A stretch of DNA of 64,000 nt. It comes from Oryzias latipes (Eukaryota > Chordata > Actinopteri > Beloniformes > Adrianichthyidae). The position numbers and the translations under genes were made by a program. Shown here one piece after another: positions 24,301 to 36,800 of the stretch; position 1 is the stretch's first letter, and each line of letters opens with the position of its first letter. The DNA is taken from contig NC_019877.2 of assembly GCF_002234675.1 (NCBI RefSeq), positions 3,751,041 through 3,815,040 of the forward strand, given 5' to 3'. The notes beneath the pieces are model-generated. The model was not told where the DNA came from and did not search any database. It saw only the letters and a program-made list of their open reading frames with translations.

Positions 24301-26671
24301 AGAGAGAAAAAGGAGGGAGAAATGAGGCTGCTGGTTAAAAGACGCTGACCATTAAAAGACCACGCCCCCTTGTTTTCTTTGTCCGGCCAAATAAAGGTTG
24401 TAAAAATGTACCGCCACATGACTCATCACTGATAAAGGTCTTATCCCCATTCCATAGGGATAAGACCTTTAGAAAAATAATGTTTTTCATATCAACTATA
24501 AACATGTTCATCATTTCACATTGAATTTAGACTGGCTTACGTGAAGCGGGCCCCCTAGTGGTTACTTGGTAAACTGACCTTGCTTCGGCTATTTATGTTC
24601 ATCCCAGAAGTCCGTGTTTTTCACACCTGTACTACTTCATGTCCAGCTGTTTTCCTTTTCTAAGGGTGGAGAGTTGAGTGACAGCGGCTGTTTTACTTAA
24701 ATGCATTTACAGGCGTTGATTAAGTTAGAACAGGGGTCGGGAACCTATGGCTCGCGAGCCATATATGGCTCTTTTGATGGTCACATGTGGCTCGCAGACA
24801 AATCTTTAATTATAGTTTTTTTTTTTTCATTAGACCAGTCCTTCTCGGGCGCGATGCGATGCCAGAGGCGCGCAGTAGTAACAGTGCTTAGAGAGAGAAA
24901 TCTGCGCCAGCGCTATCAGTTACTATTATCTATTATTTCACAGAGTTTGTACCAGCTGGAAACCTGTGAATTGACGTGCCTAAAACTACGCGCTCCCGTC
25001 TCTGAGAAAGAGCGCGCAGATGTGGAGACGGGATGTTCGAGGAAGAAAGCAGAGGGTGGGGCTGAGGTGTTGTGGGGACAGGCAGCAGGTGAATCGCGCA
25101 GGGATTGTAAAAACGTAAAACCCGCTTCCCGTCACTCACTGCAGCGTGTGAGTGTGTGTTTGGCTCCCCGTCTGCATGTGAGCAGTCTGTCTCACATCTA
25201 CAGAACATTCAGACCTACGATGACGTTTAAAGCCTCAACGCCTGAACGAAGCAGAAACTGACCACGTATCAACCAGACTAGACCCTCAGCAAAACTACCA
25301 CGAGAAATACTCATCATTTATTAGCAACAGAATAACAATGTTATTAAAAAAGAATCCACAGACTTATTGTACTTTAAAAATGTTGAAATTATATCAAATG
25401 CACACATTCATTTGTATATTTAGTTTTAAACAAATTGTCGCGGACTGAGTTGGATGGCTGTTGGGCCGCGTTAAAAGTTCTGGAGTTCATTGAACGCGTC
25501 AAGCAGAGATCTGATTGGCCCTCAGTTCTGTCGCTCAGCCTGTTGTTAGGTAGTTTGGACCAATGGGGTTCAGCTATGGGCCGAATAAGGGAAATGGGAG
25601 GGCTGCAGCGGGAGCAGGGGAATATAAAGTTGGTAGAAGCGCTCTCGTGTCGGCGGGAGAGATTCAGGAGTTGCTGAATTAATTGTACGGCGTTTGTTGC
25701 GGTCTGCAGTAATCGGAATAAAGAACTTTAAAAGAGGTTAAGTCTCCGTGCCTCAGTGTGGGGAAGGGACACTACATTATTGTATGGCTCTTTCGAAATT
25801 ACATTTCAAAATATGTGGCATTTATGGCTCTCTTGGCCAAAAAGGTTCCCGACCCCTGAGTTAGAAGAACAACTTCCCGGCAAAAACTCTTATCTTAAAA
25901 GATCCACTCCGATCAAAATCTTGTTCTTCTGGCACTTTCCTGATGATGGAGCACAATTATAAAGAAAATTTAGCTTGAAAATTATATTTCTGAGTATTTC
26001 TATATTTAAATTGTTGTGAAATGAGGATCAGACAAAAAAACTCGTATTTGTGATGCCAACAATATGCTTGGCGAGCCACAAGGCCCCTGCTCTGAGCTCT
26101 CAGCAACTGCAAAGGGGAATGGGGGCGGAGTTGCCTCTCGTCAACAGTCCCTCCCACAACTTGGAAGTGAATTTCTAATGAACTTTGCAGAAACTATGTC
26201 CTGGAAAACTAGTTTTTTTTTAAATGGCTAAAAACAGCAGAATCATAATTAAAAGATCACAGGGAACACTTTGAAAATAGATCAAAATATGATTGGAGTG
26301 GGTCTTTAGGCATATTTTTAGTTTTTAGTGGTTGGTATTTGACCTCTGACCCGGGTGATAAATCTTTCAGACATGTATTTTTTCGTCATTTAAGAACTTT
26401 TAAAGCCATTCTTTGTATACGAAAACTATATATCTTGCTTAAAGACGTACAGCATTGAGCTCCTCTTGTGGTCTTTCCTCCCGCAGTGGTTCTGTTCTGC
26501 ATGGCGGCGCTCATCTTTCCCATCGGCTTCTACGTCAGCGAGGTGGGAGGGCAGCCGTACAAGCTGCCCAACAACACCATGGTGGGCTCCTCCTACGTGC
26601 TCTTCATCATGTCCATATTCTTCACCACAGTGGGACTCCTGTTCGCCGGGAAGGTTTGCTTTCCCGGCTGA
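21308..26671 (+). CDS. mosmo: MOSMO, modulator of Smoothened (claudin-like tetraspan protein)
   Basis: Exons: 21308-21413, 23977-24189 and 26487-26671. The total is 504 nt, giving 167 aa, the same length as human MOSMO (C16orf52/ATTHOG). The family works with MEGF8 and MGRN1 to remove Smoothened from the cell surface and cilium, dampening Hedgehog signalling. Four membrane segments can be read: GCLFLAADIFAIASVA, WVTTLLFIVLGIISLTV, MVLFCMAALIFPIGFY and VLFIMSIFFTTVGLLFAG. The first loop holds QCQTIHGRDRTC. The second junction splits the Met codon after FTG (A|TG). The start is the only ATG in frame with MDKPTVISGC. Intron 1 (21414-23976) has no recognised element. Intron 2 (24190-26486) holds a hairpin, a hAT element and a Rep-B copy. 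An AATAAA occurs at 26748, though the 3' UTR may run further. Confidence 0.98.
24434..24470. repeat. Perfect 14-bp stem-loop in mosmo intron 2
   Basis: AAAGGTCTTATCCC and its exact reverse complement GGGATAAGACCTTT flank a 9-nt loop. It is too short for a microRNA precursor and has no associated gene. Confidence 0.85.
24731..25858. mobile_element. Non-autonomous hAT transposon
   Basis: Terminal inverted repeats begin CAGGGGTCGGGAACC and end GGTTCCCGACCCCTG. They are flanked by exact 8-bp target duplications AGTTAGAA (24723-24730 and 25859-25866). Subterminal ATGGCTC repeats also fit hAT/Charlie-type elements. The 1128-bp interior is GC-rich with no transposase domain; the 186-aa open frame overlapping its left part is not recognisable. 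Exact duplications suggest a fairly recent insertion. Confidence 0.93.
25436..25776 (+). repeat. Possible solo-LTR-like fossil inside the hAT element
   Basis: This segment starts TGTCGCGGAC, ends GGGACACTACA, carries a TATA-like AATATAAAG and, further on, an AATAAAG ahead of a short tail, in the order of a solo LTR. No matching flanking duplication was found, so an independent insertion is not proven. The family was not assigned. Confidence 0.35.
25896..26308 (-). mobile_element. Rep-B copy 1, miniature inverted-repeat element
   Basis: Its ends, TAAAAGATCCACTCCGATCA and the reverse complement of TGATTGGAGTGGGTCTTTA, form an imperfect ~20-bp inverted repeat. It shares its interior with six other segments in this window (GATGATGGA...GAGTATTTC; GCAGAAACTATGTCCT). 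The superfamily is unsettled; a TTAA-like border is suggested in several copies. It starts about 30 bp after the hAT element. Confidence 0.8.
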
Positions 26672-26759
26672 CGCGCCACAGAGTTTGAATTCACCTCTTC
26701 AGGGGGTCAGATGTTCAAAAGGCTCCGAGATGTGAGTGGACCTTCAAAATAAAAGCTTT

Positions 26760-29058
26760 CAAAAGGGGCCTTAAGAAGAGCACAGCCATAACTAAAAAAA
26801 TTTAGGTACAAGATGTACATAATTGATTCAACTCATGGGTTGTCTTCCCTGCTAACATATTTGACACTATTTATTTAAAAGCACTATTTTGTTAATTTGT
26901 AAATTTATTTTTCACAGCTTCTCCCAGTGTTTTCGGTCGACCACGTTGCCTTAAAAATGTTTTTTTGGACCAATATTGTTGTTTTAGGAAGGATCCCAGG
27001 AAAGAGAGACGGTAAACGATGATTAAATAAACTGATGTTTTGCTGAATTAAACTTTTTTTTAGTGAGGTAGGGTATGTACTCACTTTTTAAAGTCATTTT
27101 TCTCCTTTTTATGCATTAAACAAAAAGTTTTGCACATTTGAAGTCTTCTTTGGACGTGGTTACTGTCTTTAATAGAGTAATTATGCAGCATTAAAGGTAA
27201 TTGTTCAAGCATTTATAGTAAAAAAATAATTGATGAGCTTTTTTTTTTTTAAATGAGTTTTGAAACTGACCAAATGTTTTCTTTAGAAAAACTTCTTTAT
27301 TCAAGACAGCTGCACACCTCCATAGTTGTCTGTATTTTTTATGAAAGAAGAGACAAGAAGTCTTGTCACATTGTTATGTAATGTTTGAGAACAAAATTAG
27401 AATAATCTCATTAAAAGTGACTCAAATGTCTTTGGCTTTCTTCTTTTTATCACCTAACAGGATAAATTCAAAGCCTTGAGGGCCAAAAACATTTAAATAT
27501 CTTAAATAAACGGCACATAACATGTATGTTTATGATGTATTTCATTTTGGATGGTATAGAAATACCAACTTTTGCAGCAGAAAATAACCTTTTTCATAAT
27601 TTTCCTGCATGACAGTTTCAGATTTTTTTTTTAATCGGAAAAACCAATTTGAGGAAATCAAGTACAAGTAAAAATGACAAAAGCAGGTTTCTAGTTTTCA
27701 TAAAATAAACAGTTTTTCCTACAGAAAAAGATTCTCTTCTGTTTCTGTTTTATTTTACATGAATGGTATTTCCTTTATAAAAGACAAAGTATTCACTGCT
27801 AATGTAACACTTAGTGATTATGGATGACACAATTAGAATAGAATAGAATATCTTTATTTAAATTTATAGCACTTTTCCCAAAACGAATCACAAGTGCTTT
27901 ACAAAAGTAGTATAAAATCATATCAAAACACAAAGAAGTAATAAAATACAATCATAATAATAAAACATAACACTGTAAAACGTAAAGCAAGGAATAAAAT
28001 CAACTAAAATAATTAATAGTAATTGATAATATATAATTGATTATAACATTTCAATTATAATTGATAATTGAAATATTATTTAATTGGAATATTTAATACT
28101 TTTTCTGGCTGTAGTCGCTTTTGGGAAACCCATAAAACACAATTTAAGGAAACTAAATTTAAAATAAATCCGTTTTTTTAGAGGACAAATAAATGAAGTA
28201 GACACTGAAATGTAGGTTTAGCTTGAAAAAACAACAAAATAATTGCTTGTAGACACCACAAAGGTGAGCCTTTCTGTACAGAGTACTAGCTTTTACTTGT
28301 TACATCATTGTATTTTACATTTTTTGTTTTGTCAGGTTTAATGTCTGAATACATTGATTCAATTTTTTATGACTTAAATTAAACATACATTTAGTTAATT
28401 TTTCTTAATTTTAGTGCACTTTTATCATTCAAAAAAAGAGGCAACTGTTTTTTTATACTTAAAATTTTGCACAATTTTCACTTATTACAAGAATGTATGT
28501 ATGCTTATAGAGTTTTATTTTTTATTAACAGATCCAGAAACAAATGTGTGAAAACAAGAACAAGCCTTAAATGCAGTTTGGTCATCAGATAAACATGGTA
28601 ACATTCTTTTAACCTGATGTTTTTTTAAAGCGTCTTGTTGAAAGCTGTTAAAACCAGCTGTAAATGTTTCATTTGATGGTTTTTTTATTAGGACTGATGA
28701 ACAAGAAACAGCATTTTAAACTCTAACTGAGATTAAAAGCACAAATAAATGAAGCAAATATGCCACAAATAACAAATTTGATCAAAACTTATAGCACAGC
28801 AAATACTGATAATAAATGAGTTCTCTCTTTTTATGTTTAGCTTAACTGTCTCATGTAATCAACAGGAAGGTTTATACTAAAGTCTATTTTCATCTATTTT
28901 CTTTCAAAATTATCTTCATGTTGCACCAAAAGGAGGAATAATGATTCCAACCATAAATCCGAAGGATAAATGTTTAGAAAATGTTATAGACTTACATGCA
29001 AATACCTTAAAAAGTCAATATATACAGCTAGTTTGTTATTTTAACGTGTGGTATTTAG
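26760..29058. other. mosmo-tmem235 intergenic region, left part
   Basis: AT-rich, with no gene-like frame. Near 27828-27930 a tract AGAATAGAATAGAATATC runs into TTTATAGCACTTTTCCC...AAGTGCTTTACAAAA, a common fish LINE tail read in reverse. An AT-only palindromic stretch lies near 28015-28080. Nothing else was recognised. Confidence 0.5.
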
Positions 29059-30456
29059 TAGGGCTGCACAATATGTATTTTAGATATTTAAATATGGATG
29101 GGAGAGAACTTTTTGCAGCTCAAGCAAGAAAAAACTGAAGTCTGGGTAATCAGTTCTGAAGCTGAGAGGGATAGGGACCAATTTTATCTGTCAACCAATT
29201 CTATGACTACATGTAAGGAAGCTCGGTGTGATTCTAGATGCAGATCTGAGCTTTGACCAACATGTGAATCAACTAACTAAATCTGCATTTTACCATCTGG
29301 AATATCGCCCGAGTGAGATCCTTTCTCTCTAGAGCCAGTGCTGAAATCTTAATCCATGCTTTTATTACACTTTGAGGATAGATTGTTGTAATGCCCTCCT
29401 TTCTGGTGTAAAGAAAACCACACTCAATCGCGTGCAGCTAGTCCAGAACTCTGCTGCACGCCTTTTAATAAGAACTAGGAAGAGGGAGCACATTACAGCA
29501 ATCTTAAAATCCCTGCACTGGCTCCCTGTCCAGCTTCAGGGTTGATTTTAAAGTTCTTTTAATAGTTTTTGAGAGTGTCCATGGTCTTAGTCCTTCTTTC
29601 ATATCCGACTTGCTTTTAACCTATGAACCTCCTGCTGAAGGTCCCCGGGGTCAGGACAAAAAAACCACGGCGAGGCCTCGTCTAGAAACTACGGGCCTCG
29701 TCTGCGGAACAGTCTACCTGAGGATGTGAAGGCCTCATCTACAGTCGAGGTTTTTAAAAAGAAATTACAGACACACCTTTTAAAATCAGCTTTTAATTCG
29801 ATTTTATGTCATATCTTTGTTTTTTTTTTAAGTCTTCATTCTTTATGTTTTATCACATCATTTAATCTGTTCTATCTAGAATTTTTACTCTTCTATTTTA
29901 TCACATACATATTTGTTTAATCGAGATTTTTTTGCGCTTATATTTTAACACATATTTGTTTCATGTCTTTTAGCCAAATTAGACTGTTTACGAGTGTTTT
30001 CTCACTCTGGGGTGCTCATCTATACTGACACCCCGGCCAATAGGAGGACAGGGCAGACGGCACCTTCTGTGTTCTCTCTTCTTTAGCATTTTTTTTTCTT
30101 TAGTCATTTCTCTTTTACTTATGTTTGTTTTTGTGCATTTTATTGTGCGGGGCTTATTTAATTATTTATTGCATGCATTGGGATTGGTGTTTTCTGCATT
30201 CTGGTTTTGTTTTTATGTTCAGCACCTTGAGCTGTTTTGTACACGAAAGGTGCTATATAAATAAAATTAATTTGAATTTGATATGAGGAAAACTTGCGAT
30301 ATTGGTGATTAATATTGCGATAGCGATATAATTTGCGGTATATAAACAAAGAGCAAAACAACCAAAAACATAATTCCCATTTCATTGCAACAGTTTAAAA
30401 ATGACATTCCAAATGACCCTCGTTGACATAAATTTGAGGTATATTGCGCAGGCCTA
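29059..30456. mobile_element. hAT-like miniature element split by an L2 insertion
   Basis: The left end TAGGGCTGCACAATAT and the right end ATATTGCGCAGGCCTA are imperfect inverted repeats. Flanking octamers GTATTTAG and GAATTTGG match at 6 of 8 bases, fitting a decayed 8-bp hAT duplication. The right part (ATGAGGAAAACTTGCGATAT...) matches a second copy at 57927. The L2 LINE at ~29085-30280 interrupts it. Confidence 0.7.
29085..30280 (+). mobile_element. L2-clade LINE, 5'-truncated and decayed
   Basis: Translating by eye in shifting plus-strand frames gives reverse-transcriptase C-terminal motifs: LSFDQHVNQLTKSAFYHL, a DYCNALLSG-like block, RVQLVQNSAARLL, ILKSLHWLPVQL and AEDVKASSTVEVFKKKLQTHLL (29726 onward). 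Several stops and frameshifts interrupt it. The tail, GTGCTATATAAATAAAATTAATTTG, is L2-type. It is an old copy. Confidence 0.8.
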
Positions 30457-30806
30457 GAATTTGGTAGTTTTGGGATTTTATTGATTAAAAAAAAAAAACT
30501 AAAAATCTTTCTTTTGTACCTCTATTGTGCTATAAAGTGTGATGTGATTACACCAAAGCAGGGAAGAATAACTCAAAAACCAGCCTTTGTTCTCATTTAC
30601 ACTAAACAGATTTTCAAAAAGTCAAATTTAAAGCTGTGAAAGAAGATTTTATTATCTATTGATTATCTATTAAGGTGTAGCTGTTAAAGTGGAGCCACAC
30701 CAGGAGCAGTAAATGTATTAAAGACCTAAAGAAAAGAGATCCACGTCCGTCAAACCCTGCCTGCTGCCTCCCTCTGAGTCCTGTTCCGTCACTTGGAGGA
30801 AAACGG

Positions 30807-33800
30807 TTAGTAAGTTAAAACGGCGCCGCTCTGCTGCAGTTTGGCCGTCTGAGCAGCAGCCAGCAGCAGAACGCCGGCGAGGAGCTCCAGGGCGTAAGAC
30901 AGCCAGGCCAGACCCAGAGACCATCCGAAGGAGGTGTGGATGTAGCTCAGACCCTCCTGCCCCACCAGCCGCTCCGTCTCTGCCAGGGCCTGGTGCGAGT
31001 AGATGATGTAGAGGGTGGCACCGCACAGCGTCAACAGACCTGGAGATTGAAAAAGGAAAGAAAAGAAAAGAAAGTTCTCCAGGGAGGTGGCCCTTTCCTC
31101 AGATTACACGTTTTTCACAATAAAAGCGGTTTGTCTGCAGAGACGACAGCACCAGCTGTTTTTTTTTTTATTGTGACAAATACAAGGAGAGTTTTGATCA
31201 ACAAAGTATCATTAAAGATCCCCTATGATCATCTTTTGATCTAATATCAAGTGGTCTTTGAATTAAGATCATGCTGTATGCCCAGCGTATTTTCTACACC
31301 ACAAATATGATCTTTTTCGAATGTTTCTTTTAAATCTGCTCCTGATTTTCTATTTGAATAAATAAATACTCAGAAAAGTAATTTTAATTGTCCTCCATCA
31401 TCAGAAAAATGCCACAAGAACATGTTACAAACATCCTTTTCACCAGAGTGGGTCTTTATGAGCGCACATTTGTCACGCAGGATCTGTTCGGTATCGGAGA
31501 AGGACGAGTTTCACTGTGTTGCTATTGGAAACCCTTTTAATTTTGACGGCTGGCTCATGGGATTTTGGTCGTTTCAGCAAAGCTGCTCAGGATGGGACTA
31601 ATAAAGATGCTACTGCAATTGCACCCTGAGGTGCAGCAAACTGGGAATACGGTGCATCTGATGTCTCATTTTTATGCACGGAGAACGGAGACTCTGTGAG
31701 AGACGGAGAGACTGCTGGGAAACGAGGCGCAGGAAGGACCACCCTGACCGTCACCAACCCAGCTTTTTTTTTTAAGAACCAGACTTTCAGTTCCGTCTAA
31801 TTGTTTTTCTTTTCGCCTCTTGCCTCAACTCCAATCTGACTTTTTGATTTTCCTGCTGTAAAGCGACGACAGAAAAGTCCTTCCAGACTAATGTCATTTA
31901 CACTAAGAACCAGGTCGCTTTCACTCATTTCTCATTTCGGTGAAAACTCTCTTCAGAGGGCCAGTAAAACTGTAGGACAGCCCAGCGAGGCACACACGAA
32001 AACACACATTAGCCTGTTTAATGACTGGAGAGGAGCCGCTGCAATATTCCATTTGAGGCACAACAAAGCAATCAGTGAGGAATTAACCTCACACATATAC
32101 AATTAAGTCCAGAATTATTGAGTACTACAACTCCTGACCCTGGACTCTGAAAAAAAAAAAAAAAAAAAAAAATCACACTAAACTTGAGATTTCCTGTCCG
32201 GTCTTTCTAAAGAATGTTTAAGTTTGAAACTTATGTTTTGATAATCCCATCATTTTCAACAGCTGTTTTTCCTGGTTTCCAATTTTTAAGCCAACTTCAA
32301 AATGAAACAGTCAAGTTGAATCTGTGGTCAGCAAAAAAGTATTTTTAAAAAAATTAAAAGGAATACCAGTACTTCCTGTATGAAGTTGAATGGAAAACAA
32401 AAGTAGCTGGAGCAGGATGAGTTCACAAGTTAACCACTAGGTGGCTCCTTGCAAGTCAGTTTCCCTTTATCCACATCTAAAATGGCAATACTTTAAGTCA
32501 GATGGCAATCTATAAAACTAAACTTTGGGACAAATTTGAGATATAAAAGGAGACAAACCAACAACCTGGGTATACTACTCCTTTAGCTCTAGTGTCAACT
32601 TTCTTTCGACTACCGTAACTCTACAACTGTTTACGCAATTGACGAAATTCAGCAGCTTTTCTCCGCGACAGAATCGGCGCAAACTGTCAATAAGTTACGG
32701 TATTTTATAGAGAGTTATTTAGGTGTTGCCGGTGACCGTCCATCGACCTGCCGTACGGGTGCATGTGACGGCTCAAATTCTGTCGAGTTTATGCATCACT
32801 TTTTGCACCACTAATTCAACGTGGATCCACGTGGAAATGCATACCTTCTGTACTTTCTAACAGGCTGCTCAGCCAAACAACTGTAACAACAAGAATCCTA
32901 AAGAAAGCAGAGTCTCTGTTCATGTCAGGGCTCAGAAAAGAGCAGTCAACAAGCTGACTGGCTTTAATTCGGGCCGTGATATCATTTAGCTCATTGGCAT
33001 GCGTTGCTCATACCCAGAGAACACATAAGAGTCTTTGTTGAGGAAGTGTTTGACCATCACAAGCTCCTTTTTATGCAGGTCATAAGGCGTTGGTTGAGTG
33101 AGGCAGATTCCCAGGCCCTAGATTAGGAGAAACTTCATTACAGTAATAAAAAAAACTAAATTGACATAACAGAGACAAGAACTCTGTCAATAGCTACAAT
33201 TTATGCAGTTAAAGACATTTGTTAGACTGTTGTATGGAATCAGTGGGATGAAAATGCTGTAGTTTTTTTCCCCTCCACTTATGAGATGATTTCATCTAAT
33301 TAGTTTTGTGGCAAACATTACACAAGCTTCATTTGAGACGCTGCTCTAAATGAGCTTTACTCTGATTATTATAATTTTTTTTGCTTCAATCTGTGATGAA
33401 TTTTCAGTCAGCGGGGTGTTTTTTTTTTCAAAGTTAAATGATTCTTCAAGAAGAACAGCGAGTACAGAGACATATTAGCAGAGATGGGAATCCTGGGAAC
33501 TCCTCAATGAACGATGGAGAAAGATCCAGGTAAAGAAAGACGTCTCGAGCATCGATCACATCCAGCATGGAAGATGACCTCTTTAGTCCATCATTTTACA
33601 GCTAAACCGATCTCCCTGTGCACACAGTTACTGATCAACCACCGTGTGCAATGAAACAATAAATTAGAAGCTGCGAGTGGCGTTGTATAGCCTTCAGGTG
33701 CTGGCTGCCCTCAATACCTCCCAATTACCCTTTTTTTACCTACCCTCACAGACAAACCACTGCCTCCCTTTATCTTTGCCACCCTTGTCAGAGCTGCCAG

Positions 33801-36800
33801 TCATGAACCCCCCCCCCCCCTTTTTGTATTTTTTTGTTTTATCTCCATAGCAACCATTTAATTTTTTGGTCACATGTGGGCGGTGAACAGATCCATCCAA
33901 TTTTTAGAAGAATCTGCAAAAGTAAACTTTTGGATTTCCTTGGCAACTGAGGTTTGTTTTTGTTAACCACACCGACATTTTCAATATGGTCCTGTGTATT
34001 GTTTCGTTCAGCTTGAGCCAACGATTCATTTTCACAACCTTAAGGCCCGTACACACCGGGACGAATATTCGCCAGGCGTTATTCGCCAGCGTTTTTCGCC
34101 ACGTTTTTTGTGTTCACACCCAGGCGATTTTCGCTGACGATGAGTGGAGTGAACATGCAATTTCATTCCCTGACATTAGATGGCGCTTAGTGTAAAACAG
34201 AAATACTCCTGTACACAAGGTGGCGCTGCGCAACTTTACGCTTCTTAAAGTCGCTTTTCACTCAGAAGAAGAGAGCAAGTATTTACACGCTTGTCAGAAT
34301 CAAACAAAGAAAACATGAATATTTCAAGCACCAGTAGCTCCAACTGGTGCTTGGTTCGGGGATGTTTTAGAATGTCCGTCATTATTGCTTCGCGGCTGTG
34401 TAGACGCTACTTGGCGTCTATCTTCTTCGCTGGTATGTGTGCTCAGCAAGGCAGTTTTGTGTTTGAGCGCCCCCAAGTTGTGTTTTACTGTAACTTCAGA
34501 AGCTCCAGACACGTGAGCAAAAGCGCCGTTCTCATTGGTCGAGTAGATTTCGACGCGACGCGTCGAAAAAAAAAAACGAACCCGAGGCGTTTTTTTTTTT
34601 TGACGCTTTAACGCCTGGCGTTTTTTCGCGTCGGTGTGCACACTCTCATTGGGGCCCTTTGTTTAGTCACGAGGCGTTAAACGTCGGCGAAAATCGCCGG
34701 CGAAATTCGTCCCGGTGTGAACAGGCCTTTATGGAAAAAATGTCCGAGCAACAGGGAAACACCCCTTTTGAGAGCTTGACACACTAACAGCATTAAAAAT
34801 CTTTAAACACTGTTTTTTCCCCCCAAAGGGCTAATGATGGTCAAGGATTTAGGAGGCGATAGATCAAAGTCCCGAGCTGGGCCTAAATTGGATTGTGGGG
34901 GGGGGGTCAAGATTAAGACCTCTTTCCAAGGTCAAAGGTCAACAAAACTGTGGTTACAGACTTGCACGTGTGTGAATTTTCCCATATCGTTAGCAAATAC
35001 GATTCGAATTTCAAAGTTAACCTCAAAGTTGCTGCCAAGCCGAATGTCCTGTAGCCATCCCATAATGATTTTAAAACGTCCTTTGGATTTGTTTTGTTGT
35101 GGATTACGAAATATTTTTTTGAGCCCCATTCAATTTCAGGGTTTCTACCGCTGTGATGTCATCTATTTTTGTCCCCAAAATTCATTTTCATGGGGTGTGT
35201 CTCTGTTGAGTTTTTGAGTATGGGTGAAATGTTTGCTCAAAGACGCAATAAGAATGGTGAAAACGATCTGGTCCGTGAGTCCAGGACTAATGTGGGACAG
35301 AATAAAAACGGTCCTGAACTACAAATGATTTAGTGGTGGATCCCTGACTGCTAATACAAACAGTCAGCCGTTGTTTAATCCGCTTACATTCTCTTTGGAG
35401 GTATTCCTGCATAGCATGCACATGAATTTAAGCACTGACAACACATTCGTTGCAAGATTTGTGGGCATTTCTATAGTTTTCAAACCTAAACCTGGAATAG
35501 TTCGGTCAAAAATCCATTCCAGATTGGTTCGCATTTATTTATAATGATATAATCATGATCAAAATGTACTGATTTCCACTCCTCCTGTGTCAGAAGTTTG
35601 ACCCGGCTGCACTAATTCAACGTTATAATTTCTTGTGTTAAGCTTAATCTTGACCGTTTTAAATGTTGTGCCATTGATCGCGTTAGCAGGTTAGATGTAA
35701 TCAGCTGGTCAACGTTGTCATAAAACAGTTGAGATATTTTAGCCTCACTGGATCTGGATGGAGTTGTAATAGTCCCGTAGAAGGAATTAGATTACGACAA
35801 TCCCAAACGACTTTAGTTCTGATTTTTGCGTTTTTCTTGCATTCTTTGAGTGGCGTCTTGAAACGACCCCCACAGTAAATCTGTACTTTATGGATAAACT
35901 AAGTCAGGTTCTGTAGCTCACTGCATTAATGTTTTTTTTTATTAACCAGAGTTGAAAGAGTTAAAGGAAAACACCTAAAATAAATGAAAAGATCTATAAA
36001 AATTGTAGATTGTTAAAGTTAAGTATTCAGCGGTTCAGCTCATTGTTGCGTCCTTTTTAAGTAAAGTATTAAACAACTAGTGGGGGACAGGAACGCCCCA
36101 GGAATTTAGGGAAAGTCTGTCCCACAAAGCAGCCCGTAACTTTCAAAAAGATAATTTATTTTTAGCTTAGTCATTTCAATTCATAACACAATCAATGCTT
36201 CTTCTATAAACAGAAGACTTTTATTTTCTAAAATGTCATGATCTTTTATATTGGGCTAGAAATAAGATTAAGAAAGCTTTGTCCCCCCCCCCCCCCCCCC
36301 CCCCAAAATTCTGGCTTTTACTTTAATATTTTTATCTGAATTTGTCTCTTAATCAATAGAATGATAAATCAGATCCCAAATTGCTCATTTCTTTGAGATT
36401 TTTTGTGCAAACTTATCTAGAAAGATGCAAATAAAATGAACAAAGTTTTGCACGTTTGTCAACTCGTTTTAGGAAATCCATAGGATGACAACCAGACGAA
36501 TTCTGCAAAGAAAAAAATTTCTAATTTAGGTATATTTGTAATAAAACATGTTCCATTTTTAGAAATATGCGAGTCTGACAGTCACACGCCCTCTTTGGTT
36601 GTGGGGCTGATGTTTGGATCCTCAGAGCTGCAAATTCCCTGAAATTATGGTAATTGGTCCCAGAATCTCCTCTTACAAGAGCTCAGCTGCTCTGGGCTGA
36701 GTCGGCTCGTTCTGCACTAATGTCACCAAATGCTTCACGAAAAAAACAAAACAGGAATAAATTTGTTTGTTTTTATTGTCAACAGTTCTCATTATAATAT

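Noticed and set aside
24701-25261. 186-aa open frame overlapping the hAT element
   Set aside because: It begins outside the element, crosses its inverted end and shows no transposase motif.
36283-36304. Homopolymer C and A tracts (also near 59923, 33808, 32148)
   Set aside because: Simple sequence with no associated structure; some lengths may be assembly artefacts.
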